Positions 41,775 through 50,308 of a DNA stretch of 64,000 bases are shown piece by piece. Made by a program: the position numbers and the translations under genes. The DNA is from CALJTV01 sp034435835 (GTDB taxonomy: Bacteria > Chloroflexota > Dehalococcoidia > GIF9 > UBA5629). The notes below the pieces were generated by a model. The model had not been told where the DNA came from and made no database searches. It saw only the letters and a program-made list of their open reading frames with translations. The DNA is taken from contig DAOTWF010000002.1 of assembly GCA_034435835.1 (NCBI GenBank), positions 1-64,000 of the forward strand, given 5' to 3'. Each line of letters opens with the position of its first letter. Positions within the stretch are counted from its first letter, which is position 1.

Positions 41775-43001
41775 TTATGTGGGCAGCTCAACCTCGCCTT
41801 TTACCCAGGGGTGTCCTACCCGGTTGAGAAACTCCACCAGCTCATCGACGTTTTTAACATCTTCTTCGGTAGCTATCTTATCGAAAAGGTCCTCCGGGAT
41901 AGCATCCCTGTACTTTTCCTTTATCTCCTTAGGCATCCAAACACATCGCCTGATGCCACCATCAGCCTGGAGAAACTTGGGGGATCTTAGATACTCTAGA
42001 GCCATACCCAGGAATCCCTCAACCTGCCTACCACCACTGGTATCCGCAGCCATGGTGGAGAAAGGAACACCGACAACGGTGGAACCAACGAAATCGCGGT
42101 GTACCAGCCCAAAGGCATCGACCTCGGGGATATAGAACCAGATAGCCTGAAAACAACCACAGGACGTATGTGGGTGCTCAAAAGCACTGTGCAAGTAAAC
42201 GCGGCTATATGTTCCCATGGACTTCACCGCTGCAAGCTCATTACATCCGCTATACTCACCTCTTATCGAGTCAAGACACTCTCCCTTCTTGACCTCCTGC
42301 ACCGGTCCCTCGGGGTCAAGCTTGTAAGCAGCTCTGCCATCGAACCAGCTTATTGCACCACAATTCGCTACCCGCTCAGGGGTGGCTATGCATATGTGAG
42401 TCGGAGCGAAGCTCTGGCAGAGGGCACAACTGTAAAACTCCTCCACATCCTCCTCTTTTAAGCCTCTTGCCCTCTCGTCTCTAGCCTTATAGATCTCTCT
42501 AGCTTTGGTTATAAGTTCGTCGACCTTCTTTTCATCGGTGACAAAAGTTATAGAGATCTTTTCGATCACATCAAGCTCGGAGGTGAAGAGGAACATCAAT
42601 ATCTTGCCCACTTCCTCCAGTGAATTAAGCCCCTTGTTGTAGGAATCCTTGCTTATCCTGATCCAGATATCGTCCCTCTGGTTCATATGGTATAAGCCTT
42701 CAATATAGTTGGCGTAGAGATGGATCCGCCTTTCCAAGACTGGTTCCATATCTTTTTCTAGCTTCTCACCAGCGACATCTATCATTAAGCCTAAAGGATA
42801 ACTACCACCCTCCTTCATGTCCTTCATATCCGGACCGATTACCTCTATCCTTTCATTTTCTACCTCGTCCAGCCCCTTCAAGGTGACCAGCTCAAACTTA
42901 CTCCTTACGTTCGGTCCCCCGAACTCGACATACATGTCAGCCTTTCTAATTACTTCGCCCTCATACTGAGGACCAACGTCTACGGGGAAAATACCTGCCA
43001 T
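41775..43001 (-). CDS. cdhC: acetyl-CoA synthase beta subunit, short archaeal-type (CdhC)
   Basis: This 408-residue catalytic subunit makes acetyl-CoA from CO, a methyl-corrinoid and CoA on the Ni-Ni-[4Fe-4S] A-cluster. Cys192, 195, 204, 214, 281 and 283 are spaced x2, x8, x9, x66, x1, the same spacing as C506-C597 of Moorella AcsB from memory. The bacterial N-terminal domain (about 300 residues) that docks CODH is absent, so the architecture is that of methanogen CdhC. ATG 43001 has AAGGAGG seven bases upstream; an in-frame start 19 codons upstream is rejected. Confidence 0.94.
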   Translation of the reverse strand: MAGIFPVDVGPQYEGEVIRKADMYVEFGGPNVRSKFELVTLKGLDEVENERIEVIGPDMKDMKEGGSYPLGLMIDVAGEKLEKDMEPVLERRIHLYANYIEGLYHMNQRDDIWIRISKDSYNKGLNSLEEVGKILMFLFTSELDVIEKISITFVTDEKKVDELITKAREIYKARDERARGLKEEDVEEFYSCALCQSFAPTHICIATPERVANCGAISWFDGRAAYKLDPEGPVQEVKKGECLDSIRGEYSGCNELAAVKSMGTYSRVYLHSAFEHPHTSCGCFQAIWFYIPEVDAFGLVHRDFVGSTVVGVPFSTMAADTSGGRQVEGFLGMALEYLRSPKFLQADGGIRRCVWMPKEIKEKYRDAIPEDLFDKIATEEDVKNVDELVEFLNRVGHPWVKGEVELPT

Positions 43002-43003
43002 CT

Positions 43004-43558
43004 TTATGCCTCCTTCGTTTTGAGATTTTCTATCATTTTGTCCAAAAACTCCTTCCACTGCTCGTCCTTGCGGAAGTTGGGAAGGGAGTAACTGGCATTT
43101 GGAAAGTAGTACTTACATAAAGTCATAGTCTTGAGATGTGGAGCAAAGTGCTTCAGTGTGGACAGCCCCTGCTCGCCAAGGTCTGTCCTGACTCCGAGGA
43201 AAATGACCAGATCGTGGTTACCCTCCCTCTTCACCCCTCGCCATTCATGGTCTTTAAGATGATTGATTATCTCGATAAGATCATAGTTGCTCGCTGGTTG
43301 CACACCAAGTTCCAGCAATTTCTTCTGGGTATGCGCTGTAGCGCAGATAGGAATATCCGCAGCCTTGGCAATTTCCGCAGCATACTCCGCGAGCAACCGC
43401 CCGCCAAGAAACGTAATCAAAATTCTGGGACCCAGGACAAACAGTGGTCTACTGGCACGCTTGATCAAGTGAGCATATTCACCGGGGTCTTCGATGATCC
43501 TCGCTGCCTTGGTGCCGGTCAATACATTGACCCGGTGATACGGCAAAGTCATAGTCAT
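43004..43558 (-). CDS. cdhB: CODH/ACS epsilon subunit (CdhB)
   Basis: This 184-residue subunit has the DHS-like Rossmann fold (SRPLFVLGPRILITFLGGRL, then NHDLVIFLGVRTDLGEQGL). CdhB forms the alpha2-epsilon2 CODH component in methanogens and is absent from typical bacterial CODH/ACS. Its stop lies inside the cdhC Shine-Dalgarno, giving tight coupling. AAGGAGG is six bases before the ATG. Confidence 0.87.
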   Translation of the reverse strand: MTMTLPYHRVNVLTGTKAARIIEDPGEYAHLIKRASRPLFVLGPRILITFLGGRLLAEYAAEIAKAADIPICATAHTQKKLLELGVQPASNYDLIEIINHLKDHEWRGVKREGNHDLVIFLGVRTDLGEQGLSTLKHFAPHLKTMTLCKYYFPNASYSLPNFRKDEQWKEFLDKMIENLKTKEA

Positions 43559-43569
43559 TACAAGCCTCC

Positions 43570-44274
43570 TTACTTTGATTGTACTACTCTGGCGGCCTTC
43601 AAAGCGCCCTCAACCGCCAGTTTTGTCATCAAGCCAGCGCGATGCATTAAGGTGTCACCAAACTCCTGATCCATAGTCATCGTTGCCAGACAGGGGTACT
43701 GATGATGTAAAAGCCCTGCCTTTTCCACTGCATCTCCTTCCCAGACCCCAACCAGCCCCTCCGCTACATACGGCGTGCAGCCACAAGGGGCTCCCCTGAT
43801 TGTATTGACACGTCTCACCCTGTCTTTATCCATCTCGATTTCTACCGCTGGTCTACCAAAATATCTCGCAAACTCACAAATGAAAGGGCTTTGAGCGTCT
43901 TTTTCCGTCAATGTGCAGAATGGCACCGGGTACACCATCTCTGCACCCAAGGAAGCCAACTTTTGCTTGATCTGCTTGGCTAACCCCGGCGGCAACCAAA
44001 CACGGTTGTCCGCTGGTGCAACGACCGCCCTAGCGCCACTTTTGACAACCAAGTCCGGGACCGTCTGGGCAACGCCAAGATGCTCTCCCAGAGATATCAG
44101 CAAATCAACCTGAGGTATCTCTTTAGGCAAGAACCGTTCTGCATCATCAATTATGCTCGGCAGCTCAACTGGAAAGGTATATACAAACACATCCCAGTCT
44201 GCTGGTCCGTATTTTTTGATATTATCAGCGATCCGCTGACCGTAATGCCCTTGGACTACGATTAGGATGCGCAA
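43570..44274 (-). CDS. DUF166-family protein
   Basis: This 234-residue protein resembles DUF166, known mainly from methanogens: MRILIVVQGHYGQRIADNI, then LLISLGEHLGVAQ and RGAPCGCTPYVAEGLVG. Conserved cysteines (PCGC, and a lone Cys in HHQYPCLAT) could bind metal or a cluster. It lies between cdhA and cdhB, so it probably serves CODH/ACS assembly or metabolism, but the role is unknown. It starts with TTG, with GAGGGG six bases upstream. Confidence 0.75.
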   Translation of the reverse strand: MRILIVVQGHYGQRIADNIKKYGPADWDVFVYTFPVELPSIIDDAERFLPKEIPQVDLLISLGEHLGVAQTVPDLVVKSGARAVVAPADNRVWLPPGLAKQIKQKLASLGAEMVYPVPFCTLTEKDAQSPFICEFARYFGRPAVEIEMDKDRVRRVNTIRGAPCGCTPYVAEGLVGVWEGDAVEKAGLLHHQYPCLATMTMDQEFGDTLMHRAGLMTKLAVEGALKAARVVQSK

Positions 44275-44294
44275 TACTCGCCCCTCTGCCTTGC

Positions 44295-46601
44295 TTAATG
44301 CACCACAGCATCGATAGGCACCTCGGAAGGATATGTCCCGATCATGGTCGGCAAACTAAGCACCGGTTTCTCCTTCCAGCCCACTCTCTCCAGATAAGCC
44401 ATCACCTCTTTCTTAAAGAAGATAGGAATATCAGAGGTTCTTCTTATATAAAGATGCAGGTCATCAGGAAGCGTGCCAAGATACTGCTTGTGAAGCCCGA
44501 TATAATGGGTCAGCTTGATTTGGCGCCCCTGGGGAGTATCGTTTTTCCTGATGCACAGTTTAGCCAGAGTAACCATTGCCCTCTCTTTAGATTCCACAAC
44601 GGTGATCAGATGCTCGGGCGAAGGTTCCTGGGTATCTACAAGCTTTTTCTCCCTGCCATCCATGACCGTCCAGTCGTCTTCTTCCTTGCGGCTTAAATAC
44701 AGCCTGCGATATTTGGAGGAATGCGGCCCCACCACTACGGGGATACCCAAGCGGTTGCACCCGGTGGCAATCGCAGCTGCCTTCAGAGAATATGCTCCCC
44801 AGGCAAGGCCACAGGCACCAACACGGTTCAAGATGTAGTCAGCAATAACCTCATAGTTACCCCTGAGCGGCAGCGTCGCAAAGATGTTGGCAATCTTGAT
44901 AGCTGCGCCTGTTATATGTGAGTTGGCCACACAGGACCCCACATTGACTACACCGCCGGCATCGAAATCAGGTGGATACTTCTCATAGAGAGTCTTGCCT
45001 TCTTTATCCTTCTTCATCCCCGCCACCATAGCTGAGCAGCCGCTCAACACCACTATATACTTCCGCTTGGCAAATTCCTCAGCTATCTCGGCTATTTCCT
45101 CGATATCCTCCGGGAAGTTAGAACAACCAACGATAGCGATAACGCCTGGAATAGTACCGAGCACTATAGGAGCGCCTACCTTCCTGATTTCAGTGTCCAT
45201 AATCGGTCCGCGCCCTGCTCTTATCTTCCACTCCTCCCAACTCGCTGCTGCCTGCATCATTCTGATTATAGGCACATGTCGCGGGCATTCTTGGTCACAC
45301 TTACCACACCCAATACACCTATTGAACACCTCTACCAACGGCTGGATATTGCCATTTTTAGCTGCTTCGATGGCATCACCCACCGGTAGTAGGTTAGGAC
45401 AGACTTGACTGCACATATTACACAACCTGTGAGCCTTGGCAAGCTCCGGTACTTCCTCTAGCTTTACCAGAACCTTGCTCCTCTTCGGTGCTAGCCCCAT
45501 AGCCACCCTGACCGCAACCTCAGCCGCCTTTTCTGGATCGAGTATCAACACCTGCTTACCATGGTCAACCATTTCGTTTACTATCTCACTAGCATCCTTC
45601 TTACTGGCATCCTCAAGCCCATAGCAGACCTTTTCTGAAGTGGCAATCAAAGCTGAGCCCACCTTTGCTGCTTCAATCGGCATATCAGTCCTTATGCACT
45701 GTTCATCCGTAACAATAACATCGGCAATGCCACAGCGCACGAAGAATAGTTGACGAGAGAGAGGACCAATTACCTTTGCCCTCTCGCTGTACCGGGTCAC
45801 CTCAAGGGCAGTACAGCAAATACCTGCCACTTCGACCTTGTCCTGAAGGCCATGCTCGTTTATATAGTCGACGATGGGAATAGCCGTTACCGGATTATGG
45901 CCTATAAGGAGAATAACGGGTTTCGTCCTGTCTATTGCACCCCAACCAAGCCCGACAAGCGGCGTGTCCGCTTTAGATGTGGGGTAGCCAAAACCCGCTA
46001 TCTGAGCGATATCAGCAACCTCCATAACCACATGGTCGAGCATCGAGATGTGCAGTGCCTTCGACTCATAGTCTAGTGCTGAACCTTCCTGCCCTGTATG
46101 CAGCGCCGAAACACACTGGATAAGTTGACTCTCGGCATACTCCATTACCTTCTCTAAATCGCCCAAGGTCTCAGGCTTCATGCCCACCACAGTTCTTATA
46201 TGAGGAGCTTCGACAAGTATCTGATCACCGAGATTAATCTTATAGTCAGGCCCAAGCCTTTCTATAAGATAGTGCAAGACATGACGGGCATGCCCCCCGT
46301 GTGCAGACATACCCATACAGCAAGCTAGCAACACAATCCTCGCCTGCTGCGTTGAAATATCAATACCACAAGCACCCCTCTTGTCACCGGTGAGGTCACA
46401 TTTACCATATGTGCAGAAACAACACAAGTCACACATCGGCGCGTAGAAGGGCTTGTACGTCTTGAGTAACCTTAAATCCCAGTTCCTCAGGTCGGGTAAT
46501 TCAGGCATAGGTGTGTGCCCGATCGGCTCCCACTTGTCTTCAGCATTGATTATCTCGTGTACCTTATCCTTCCGTGTTCTCTTCTTTTCAACTATTTTCA
46601 T
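44295..46601 (-). CDS. cdhA: CO dehydrogenase alpha subunit, archaeal-type (CdhA)
   Basis: This 768-residue Ni-Fe enzyme interconverts CO and CO2. The N-terminal Cys cluster for the B/D clusters is C57-x2-CC-x-C-x4-C, followed by LLACCMGMSAHGGHARHVL. Two ferredoxin-like motifs (CNMCSQVCPNLLP and CIGCGKCDQECPRHVP) are the E/F clusters found in archaeal CdhA and not in bacterial AcsA/CooS. C-terminal C-cluster elements are GCSNFPEDIEEIAEI, GSCVANSHI and RVGACGLAWG. The length fits CdhA (about 780-800) better than AcsA (about 670). Confidence 0.94.
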   Translation of the reverse strand: MKIVEKKRTRKDKVHEIINAEDKWEPIGHTPMPELPDLRNWDLRLLKTYKPFYAPMCDLCCFCTYGKCDLTGDKRGACGIDISTQQARIVLLACCMGMSAHGGHARHVLHYLIERLGPDYKINLGDQILVEAPHIRTVVGMKPETLGDLEKVMEYAESQLIQCVSALHTGQEGSALDYESKALHISMLDHVVMEVADIAQIAGFGYPTSKADTPLVGLGWGAIDRTKPVILLIGHNPVTAIPIVDYINEHGLQDKVEVAGICCTALEVTRYSERAKVIGPLSRQLFFVRCGIADVIVTDEQCIRTDMPIEAAKVGSALIATSEKVCYGLEDASKKDASEIVNEMVDHGKQVLILDPEKAAEVAVRVAMGLAPKRSKVLVKLEEVPELAKAHRLCNMCSQVCPNLLPVGDAIEAAKNGNIQPLVEVFNRCIGCGKCDQECPRHVPIIRMMQAAASWEEWKIRAGRGPIMDTEIRKVGAPIVLGTIPGVIAIVGCSNFPEDIEEIAEIAEEFAKRKYIVVLSGCSAMVAGMKKDKEGKTLYEKYPPDFDAGGVVNVGSCVANSHITGAAIKIANIFATLPLRGNYEVIADYILNRVGACGLAWGAYSLKAAAIATGCNRLGIPVVVGPHSSKYRRLYLSRKEEDDWTVMDGREKKLVDTQEPSPEHLITVVESKERAMVTLAKLCIRKNDTPQGRQIKLTHYIGLHKQYLGTLPDDLHLYIRRTSDIPIFFKKEVMAYLERVGWKEKPVLSLPTMIGTYPSEVPIDAVVH

Positions 46602-46664
46602 GTTGCAGCTCCTTTTGCAATCACTACAGTTAAATTTTACTAAAATTAGAAACGATTATCAATT

Positions 46665-47570
46665 TTATAATTTACCTTCGATGACTTCCTTTAATGCTCT
46701 CAGGCTTTGTGGCAACCGGAGCACTATGATATTGGCGCCAGCAAGCAAGAGGCTTATAGCAGTGACAAGCTCCCAGAGTAGGCCCTGTTTCTCACTTTCC
46801 TTCGCCTGCTTAGTTTTGGCGCACTCATTAGAAAGGTCGGCTATTATGGGCATCTGCATGGTGCTGTCACCAAACATGATGCCAATATGCTTTGTCCTCT
46901 CCATGATAGTGAAGCTGTACTCCATACCATAGCCGAGGGCTGAACTCAAAGGATCGATCAATATGCGTTCTTTAGGGAATGATTTCAGCAGTTTTACATT
47001 CAGTTCTTTTTCCAGGTTTATGTCAAGCGGGCTTTGTGCGATTATACAATGACCATGATCCAGAGCCGCCTTGCTTATAGGCTCGTAGTTCTCCTTGACA
47101 ACTGGTCCTAAAAGAAGAGTTTCGCCAGCACATACCTCTGCCACCTTCGTTAGCACCTCAATGTCCTTGGTCTCATCACCGGACCCATATACAATGAGTG
47201 GCGACCTCACCGCCGAAGCCACCTTCTTCACCAGCTCAGCAGCTTTGTCGCCAGGCACATTCTGCCCTGCTGGATCGGTGCTTACCAGGCGCAGACAAAC
47301 AAGGTCAGCCCCCAGCTCCAGTGCCCTATTCGCCCAACGAACCGGATCGGATACAACATCCTTATAAGGCTCCGACTCCCACTCTGCCCAGCCCTTTGGA
47401 ACAGTATCAAGGACTTCCAGGGCTAGCCTCGGTGGGTTAGCAATTGTCCCTTCAAAAAAATGAAATGGTAGGACGTTCTCACCGCCGATTTTGAGTGCTT
47501 TTTCGCCTTTCCCGATAACTACCTCAGCCACCCTTCCAGAATAACTTTCTACCGGTGCTTTGTAATCCAT
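46665..47570 (-). CDS. acsD: corrinoid/iron-sulfur protein small subunit (AcsD/CdhD delta)
   Basis: This 301-residue TIM-barrel protein forms a heterodimer with the AcsC/CdhE gamma subunit. Visible blocks are PFHFFEGTIANPPRLALEVLD, LGADLVCLRLVSTDP, PLIVYGSGDETKD and IDPLSSALGYGMEYSF. It has no Fe-S motif, as expected. Its gene is second in the operon, far from its partner gene at 40376. Confidence 0.94.
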   Translation of the reverse strand: MDYKAPVESYSGRVAEVVIGKGEKALKIGGENVLPFHFFEGTIANPPRLALEVLDTVPKGWAEWESEPYKDVVSDPVRWANRALELGADLVCLRLVSTDPAGQNVPGDKAAELVKKVASAVRSPLIVYGSGDETKDIEVLTKVAEVCAGETLLLGPVVKENYEPISKAALDHGHCIIAQSPLDINLEKELNVKLLKSFPKERILIDPLSSALGYGMEYSFTIMERTKHIGIMFGDSTMQMPIIADLSNECAKTKQAKESEKQGLLWELVTAISLLLAGANIIVLRLPQSLRALKEVIEGKL

Positions 47571-47593
47571 AGCTCGGCTCCTTATTAAAGAAT

Positions 47594-48472
47594 TTATCCC
47601 TCCAACCAGGCGTGGGAGTAGAGCGTATCCCCCATCAACACCCTGGTGGTCTTTACGTAGTCCTGCTCTTGCTTGGAAAGAGAAGACATGTCTATTGACT
47701 CGCTGTCCATAGCTTTGTAAATCAGATCAACTATGCGTGGCAGCTCACCTCTGTTCAATCTGACCAGTTCTTGATCCAGTGTGTCAGCGATCGCAGAATA
47801 AAGCCCGTACCGCCCCAGCATAACCATATAAGTCCGGTTGAGAATACCCCTGAGATGCTCCGGAGTACCGTTGGACACATTCGACAACCCCACCGTGGAC
47901 TTCACGCCCGGCAACAGGTCCGGGAGTATTTTGATAAACTCAAGCGCCTCCCGTACCTGCTTCTGGTCGGCGCTCACCGGCAGGATAATGGGATCAACCC
48001 AGATATCCTCGTTGGGGATACCGAGCTCATTGGCGTAAGCCACCGTTTCCATAATGCTCTCAGTTCTGGAATCTACATCGGGAGGGCAACCTCTGTCAGT
48101 AAGCACTGATATGACTACATCGCAGTTATATTTCTTAGCCAGCGGCAGCATCTCAGCCTTGCTGTCTGTCCTCCCGGAAGCTGAATTGAGCAAAGGACGC
48201 CTCTTGCAGAGTCTTAAACCCGCCTCCATCGCTATGGGGTTCAACGTATCAATAGATAGTGGCAAATCAGTGACTTCCTGAACCACGTTCACCAACCATT
48301 CTGTCATCCCCACTGGATCCTTCTTTGCCGGCCCAAGGTTCAAATCTATGTAATCCGCCCCCGCCTCAGCCTGCGCCTTGGCTAACTCCTTAATTACACT
48401 GGCATTCCTGTCTCTAACAGCCTCACTAACACTTCGGGATATAATGTGTATGCTTTCACCGATAAGAACCAT
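47594..48472 (-). CDS. acsE: methyl-THF:corrinoid/iron-sulfur protein methyltransferase
   Basis: This 292-residue pterin-binding TIM barrel moves the methyl group from methyl-tetrahydrofolate to the corrinoid protein. Typical blocks are GADYIDLNLGPAKKDP, PLSIDTLNPIAMEAGL, LNSASG and VGLSNVSNG. It uses the bacterial folate carrier, so the operon mixes a bacterial methyltransferase with an archaeal-type CODH/ACS. It is the first structural gene after the promoter at 48515-48543. AAGGGGG lies six bases before the ATG. Confidence 0.94.
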   Translation of the reverse strand: MVLIGESIHIISRSVSEAVRDRNASVIKELAKAQAEAGADYIDLNLGPAKKDPVGMTEWLVNVVQEVTDLPLSIDTLNPIAMEAGLRLCKRRPLLNSASGRTDSKAEMLPLAKKYNCDVVISVLTDRGCPPDVDSRTESIMETVAYANELGIPNEDIWVDPIILPVSADQKQVREALEFIKILPDLLPGVKSTVGLSNVSNGTPEHLRGILNRTYMVMLGRYGLYSAIADTLDQELVRLNRGELPRIVDLIYKAMDSESIDMSSLSKQEQDYVKTTRVLMGDTLYSHAWLEG

Positions 48473-48514
48473 ATGAGCCCCCTTCTATCGTTACTCAGAA
48501 CAAACCGAAAACGT

Positions 48515-48543
48515 ATTGTAGCATCACATCATATGACAGTCAA
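48515..48543 (-). promoter_or_regulatory. promoter of the CODH/ACS operon
   Basis: On the minus strand TTGACT, a 17-bp spacer and TACAAT with TGC in front (extended -10). Transcription would start near 48508, about 36 nt before acsE. This is the only good promoter seen between acsE and the last gene of the operon. Confidence 0.7.
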
Positions 48544-48560
48544 CCGCAATTATACCTAAA

Positions 48561-48589
48561 TACGACACCGAGAATTTAGAGTACGACAC
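48561..48589 (-). repeat. tandem GTGTCGTA sites upstream of the CODH/ACS promoter
   Basis: GTGTCGTA occurs twice on the minus strand (48561-48568 and 48582-48589). The copies are exactly 21 bp apart, two helical turns, and centred about 57 and 78 bp upstream of the predicted start. This is the geometry of an activator site. The adjacent LuxR-type regulator is the obvious candidate. Confidence 0.5.
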
Positions 48590-48624
48590 TGTCGGAATTT
48601 ATCCCGTGCAGAGCTGCCTGAAAG

Positions 48625-49302
48625 CTATTCAGAGTCTGAACCGCTTAATGTAGTAGCCAGGCCATGCTGCACAGCATAAGCAGCTAAATGCTGCCGGTTC
48701 TTCAACTGCAGTTTACTGAGAATGTTTTTGATATGGACCTTGGACGTATTGTCAGTGATACACAGCTTTTGGGCTATTTCTTTGTTCGTCAACCCGTTTG
48801 CTACTAGCCCTACAATCTCCAACTCTCTACTGGAAAGACAAGGCTTGCTCTCTGTATCTTTGTGCCCTTTGGCATCGCGTCGAGAAACCATGCCCTTGAG
48901 GACACCTGCGGGGGTAAGAGGAGTGATCACAATCTCACCCTGGGCTATAAGCCCAATACATTTGATCAGAGCCTCCACCGAAATACCCTTGCTCAAATAC
49001 CCTTGAGCGCCTTGTTCCATAACGAAAAGGAGTTCCTTTTCGTTACCATCCTCGGTGAGAACGGCTATCTTCGTATTGGGGTACAGCCGACTGATCTGTC
49101 TGGTAGCCATTAAAGCATCCGTAACCACAGGGGTCGTATCTATAATGATCACGTCTGGCTTGGTCTCTCTGACCTTTGTTGGGGCCTGCCTGCTGCTGCA
49201 CTGAGAGACCACATTGATATGCGGTTGCTCCTTCAATAGCCTCATCAACCCCTCACGAAAAATCTCCTTGCCACCGGCTAGCAAAACCTTTATCTCACGC
49301 AT
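48625..49302 (-). CDS. LuxR-type regulator with degenerate receiver domain
   Basis: This 225-residue protein has a receiver-like domain and a LuxR/NarL HTH (LSSRELEIVGLVANGLTNKEIA, TSKVHIKNILSKL). Asp55, Thr83 and Lys105 match the phosphorylation site. The acidic pair normally present after the first strand is replaced by Ala-Gly-Gly (VLLAGGKEIFREGL). It may therefore work without Mg-dependent phosphorylation. No kinase gene is adjacent. It lies just upstream of the CODH/ACS promoter and probably controls that operon; this is an inference. Confidence 0.9.
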   Translation of the reverse strand: MREIKVLLAGGKEIFREGLMRLLKEQPHINVVSQCSSRQAPTKVRETKPDVIIIDTTPVVTDALMATRQISRLYPNTKIAVLTEDGNEKELLFVMEQGAQGYLSKGISVEALIKCIGLIAQGEIVITPLTPAGVLKGMVSRRDAKGHKDTESKPCLSSRELEIVGLVANGLTNKEIAQKLCITDNTSKVHIKNILSKLQLKNRQHLAAYAVQHGLATTLSGSDSE

Positions 49303-49368
49303 TGCTCTCCTGCCTCGCAGCTCCGTCCTCCATCACACCACTCTCCAATTAAATACTCTCTGGCGCAA

Positions 49369-49397
49369 GTCTAACATTTCGTTAGCAAATAAGTCAA
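49369..49397 (-). promoter_or_regulatory. putative promoter and operator of the LuxR-type regulator
   Basis: On the minus strand TTGACT, 17-bp spacer and TTAGAC. An inverted repeat CTAAC-N5-GTTAG (49371-49385) overlaps the -10 and the spacer, as expected for autorepression. Confidence 0.4.
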
Positions 49398-49489
49398 AAC
49401 TTCCTCCGTCCTTTTTAATAATCAAAGAAACGGAGACCCACATTTACATCTGACCTGACACCAAAGATTAGTCTGTACCAACAGAACAC

Positions 49490-50275
49490 TCAAGCGCCGA
49501 CAACCGGGTTTGCCAATGCCCCGATACCTTCTATCCTCACCTCTACAACGTCCCCTGGTTTGACAGGCCCCACACCGGCAGGTGTGCCTGTGGCAATAAC
49601 ATCCCCGGGAATAAGCGTCATGATATGCGAGATAAAACTCACCAGTTCCGGCACATCGAAAATTAGCTCCCCAGTGGAAGCGGACTGCCTAAGCTCACCA
49701 TTGACATATGTCTCCAACCTAAGGTTGTCAGGAGAAATACTTGTCTCTATCCATGGACCCAGTGGTGCAAAGGTATCATAACCCTTCGCCCTAGTCCATT
49801 GCCCATCCGCTGCCTGTGCCTCACGGTCAGACACATCATTAAAACAGGTATAGCCCAAGATATATTCGGCTGACCTCTCCGCGGGCACATTCCTTGCCCT
49901 TTTGCCGATAACGACCGCAAGCTCACCCTCGTAATCAATGCGCTGGTACCCACGCGGCAAAACAATGCATTCGCCAGGACCAATAACAGCAGTGGAAGGC
50001 TTCAAGAAGATGAGGGGCACAGAAGGCATAGCTAATCCCATCTCCCGGATATGTCCCCGATAATTAAGCCCGAGACAGACGATTTTCGAAGGGATACAGG
50101 GGGCTAACAGCCGAATATCGTCCAAGTTATAGGAAACACTATCGAAGTAAGAAATCTTGCCCGAACATGCAAACTGGAGAAACGGATCACGACGCAGACG
50201 CCGCACCTCGGCACCAAGGAGAATGCCATAACTTGAACTTGTTTTTCCCGCTGCGCAAAAACGGACGATACGCAC
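49490..50275 (-). CDS. fumarylacetoacetate hydrolase-family protein, short form
   Basis: This 261-residue protein has the FAH catalytic core: NYRGHIREMG, PLIFLKPSTAVIGPGE, DYEGELAVVIGKRARN, CFNDVSDRE and PGDVIATGTPAGVGPVKPGD. It resembles oxaloacetate decarboxylase or 2-hydroxyhepta-2,4-dienedioate isomerase relatives; the substrate is not known. It follows metF on the same strand after 33 bases, with a GTG start and no strong Shine-Dalgarno. Confidence 0.88.
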   Translation of the reverse strand: MRIVRFCAAGKTSSSYGILLGAEVRRLRRDPFLQFACSGKISYFDSVSYNLDDIRLLAPCIPSKIVCLGLNYRGHIREMGLAMPSVPLIFLKPSTAVIGPGECIVLPRGYQRIDYEGELAVVIGKRARNVPAERSAEYILGYTCFNDVSDREAQAADGQWTRAKGYDTFAPLGPWIETSISPDNLRLETYVNGELRQSASTGELIFDVPELVSFISHIMTLIPGDVIATGTPAGVGPVKPGDVVEVRIEGIGALANPVVGA

Positions 50276-50308
50276 TAGTTACCACACCATTGCCCAGCTT
50301 TGCTACCT

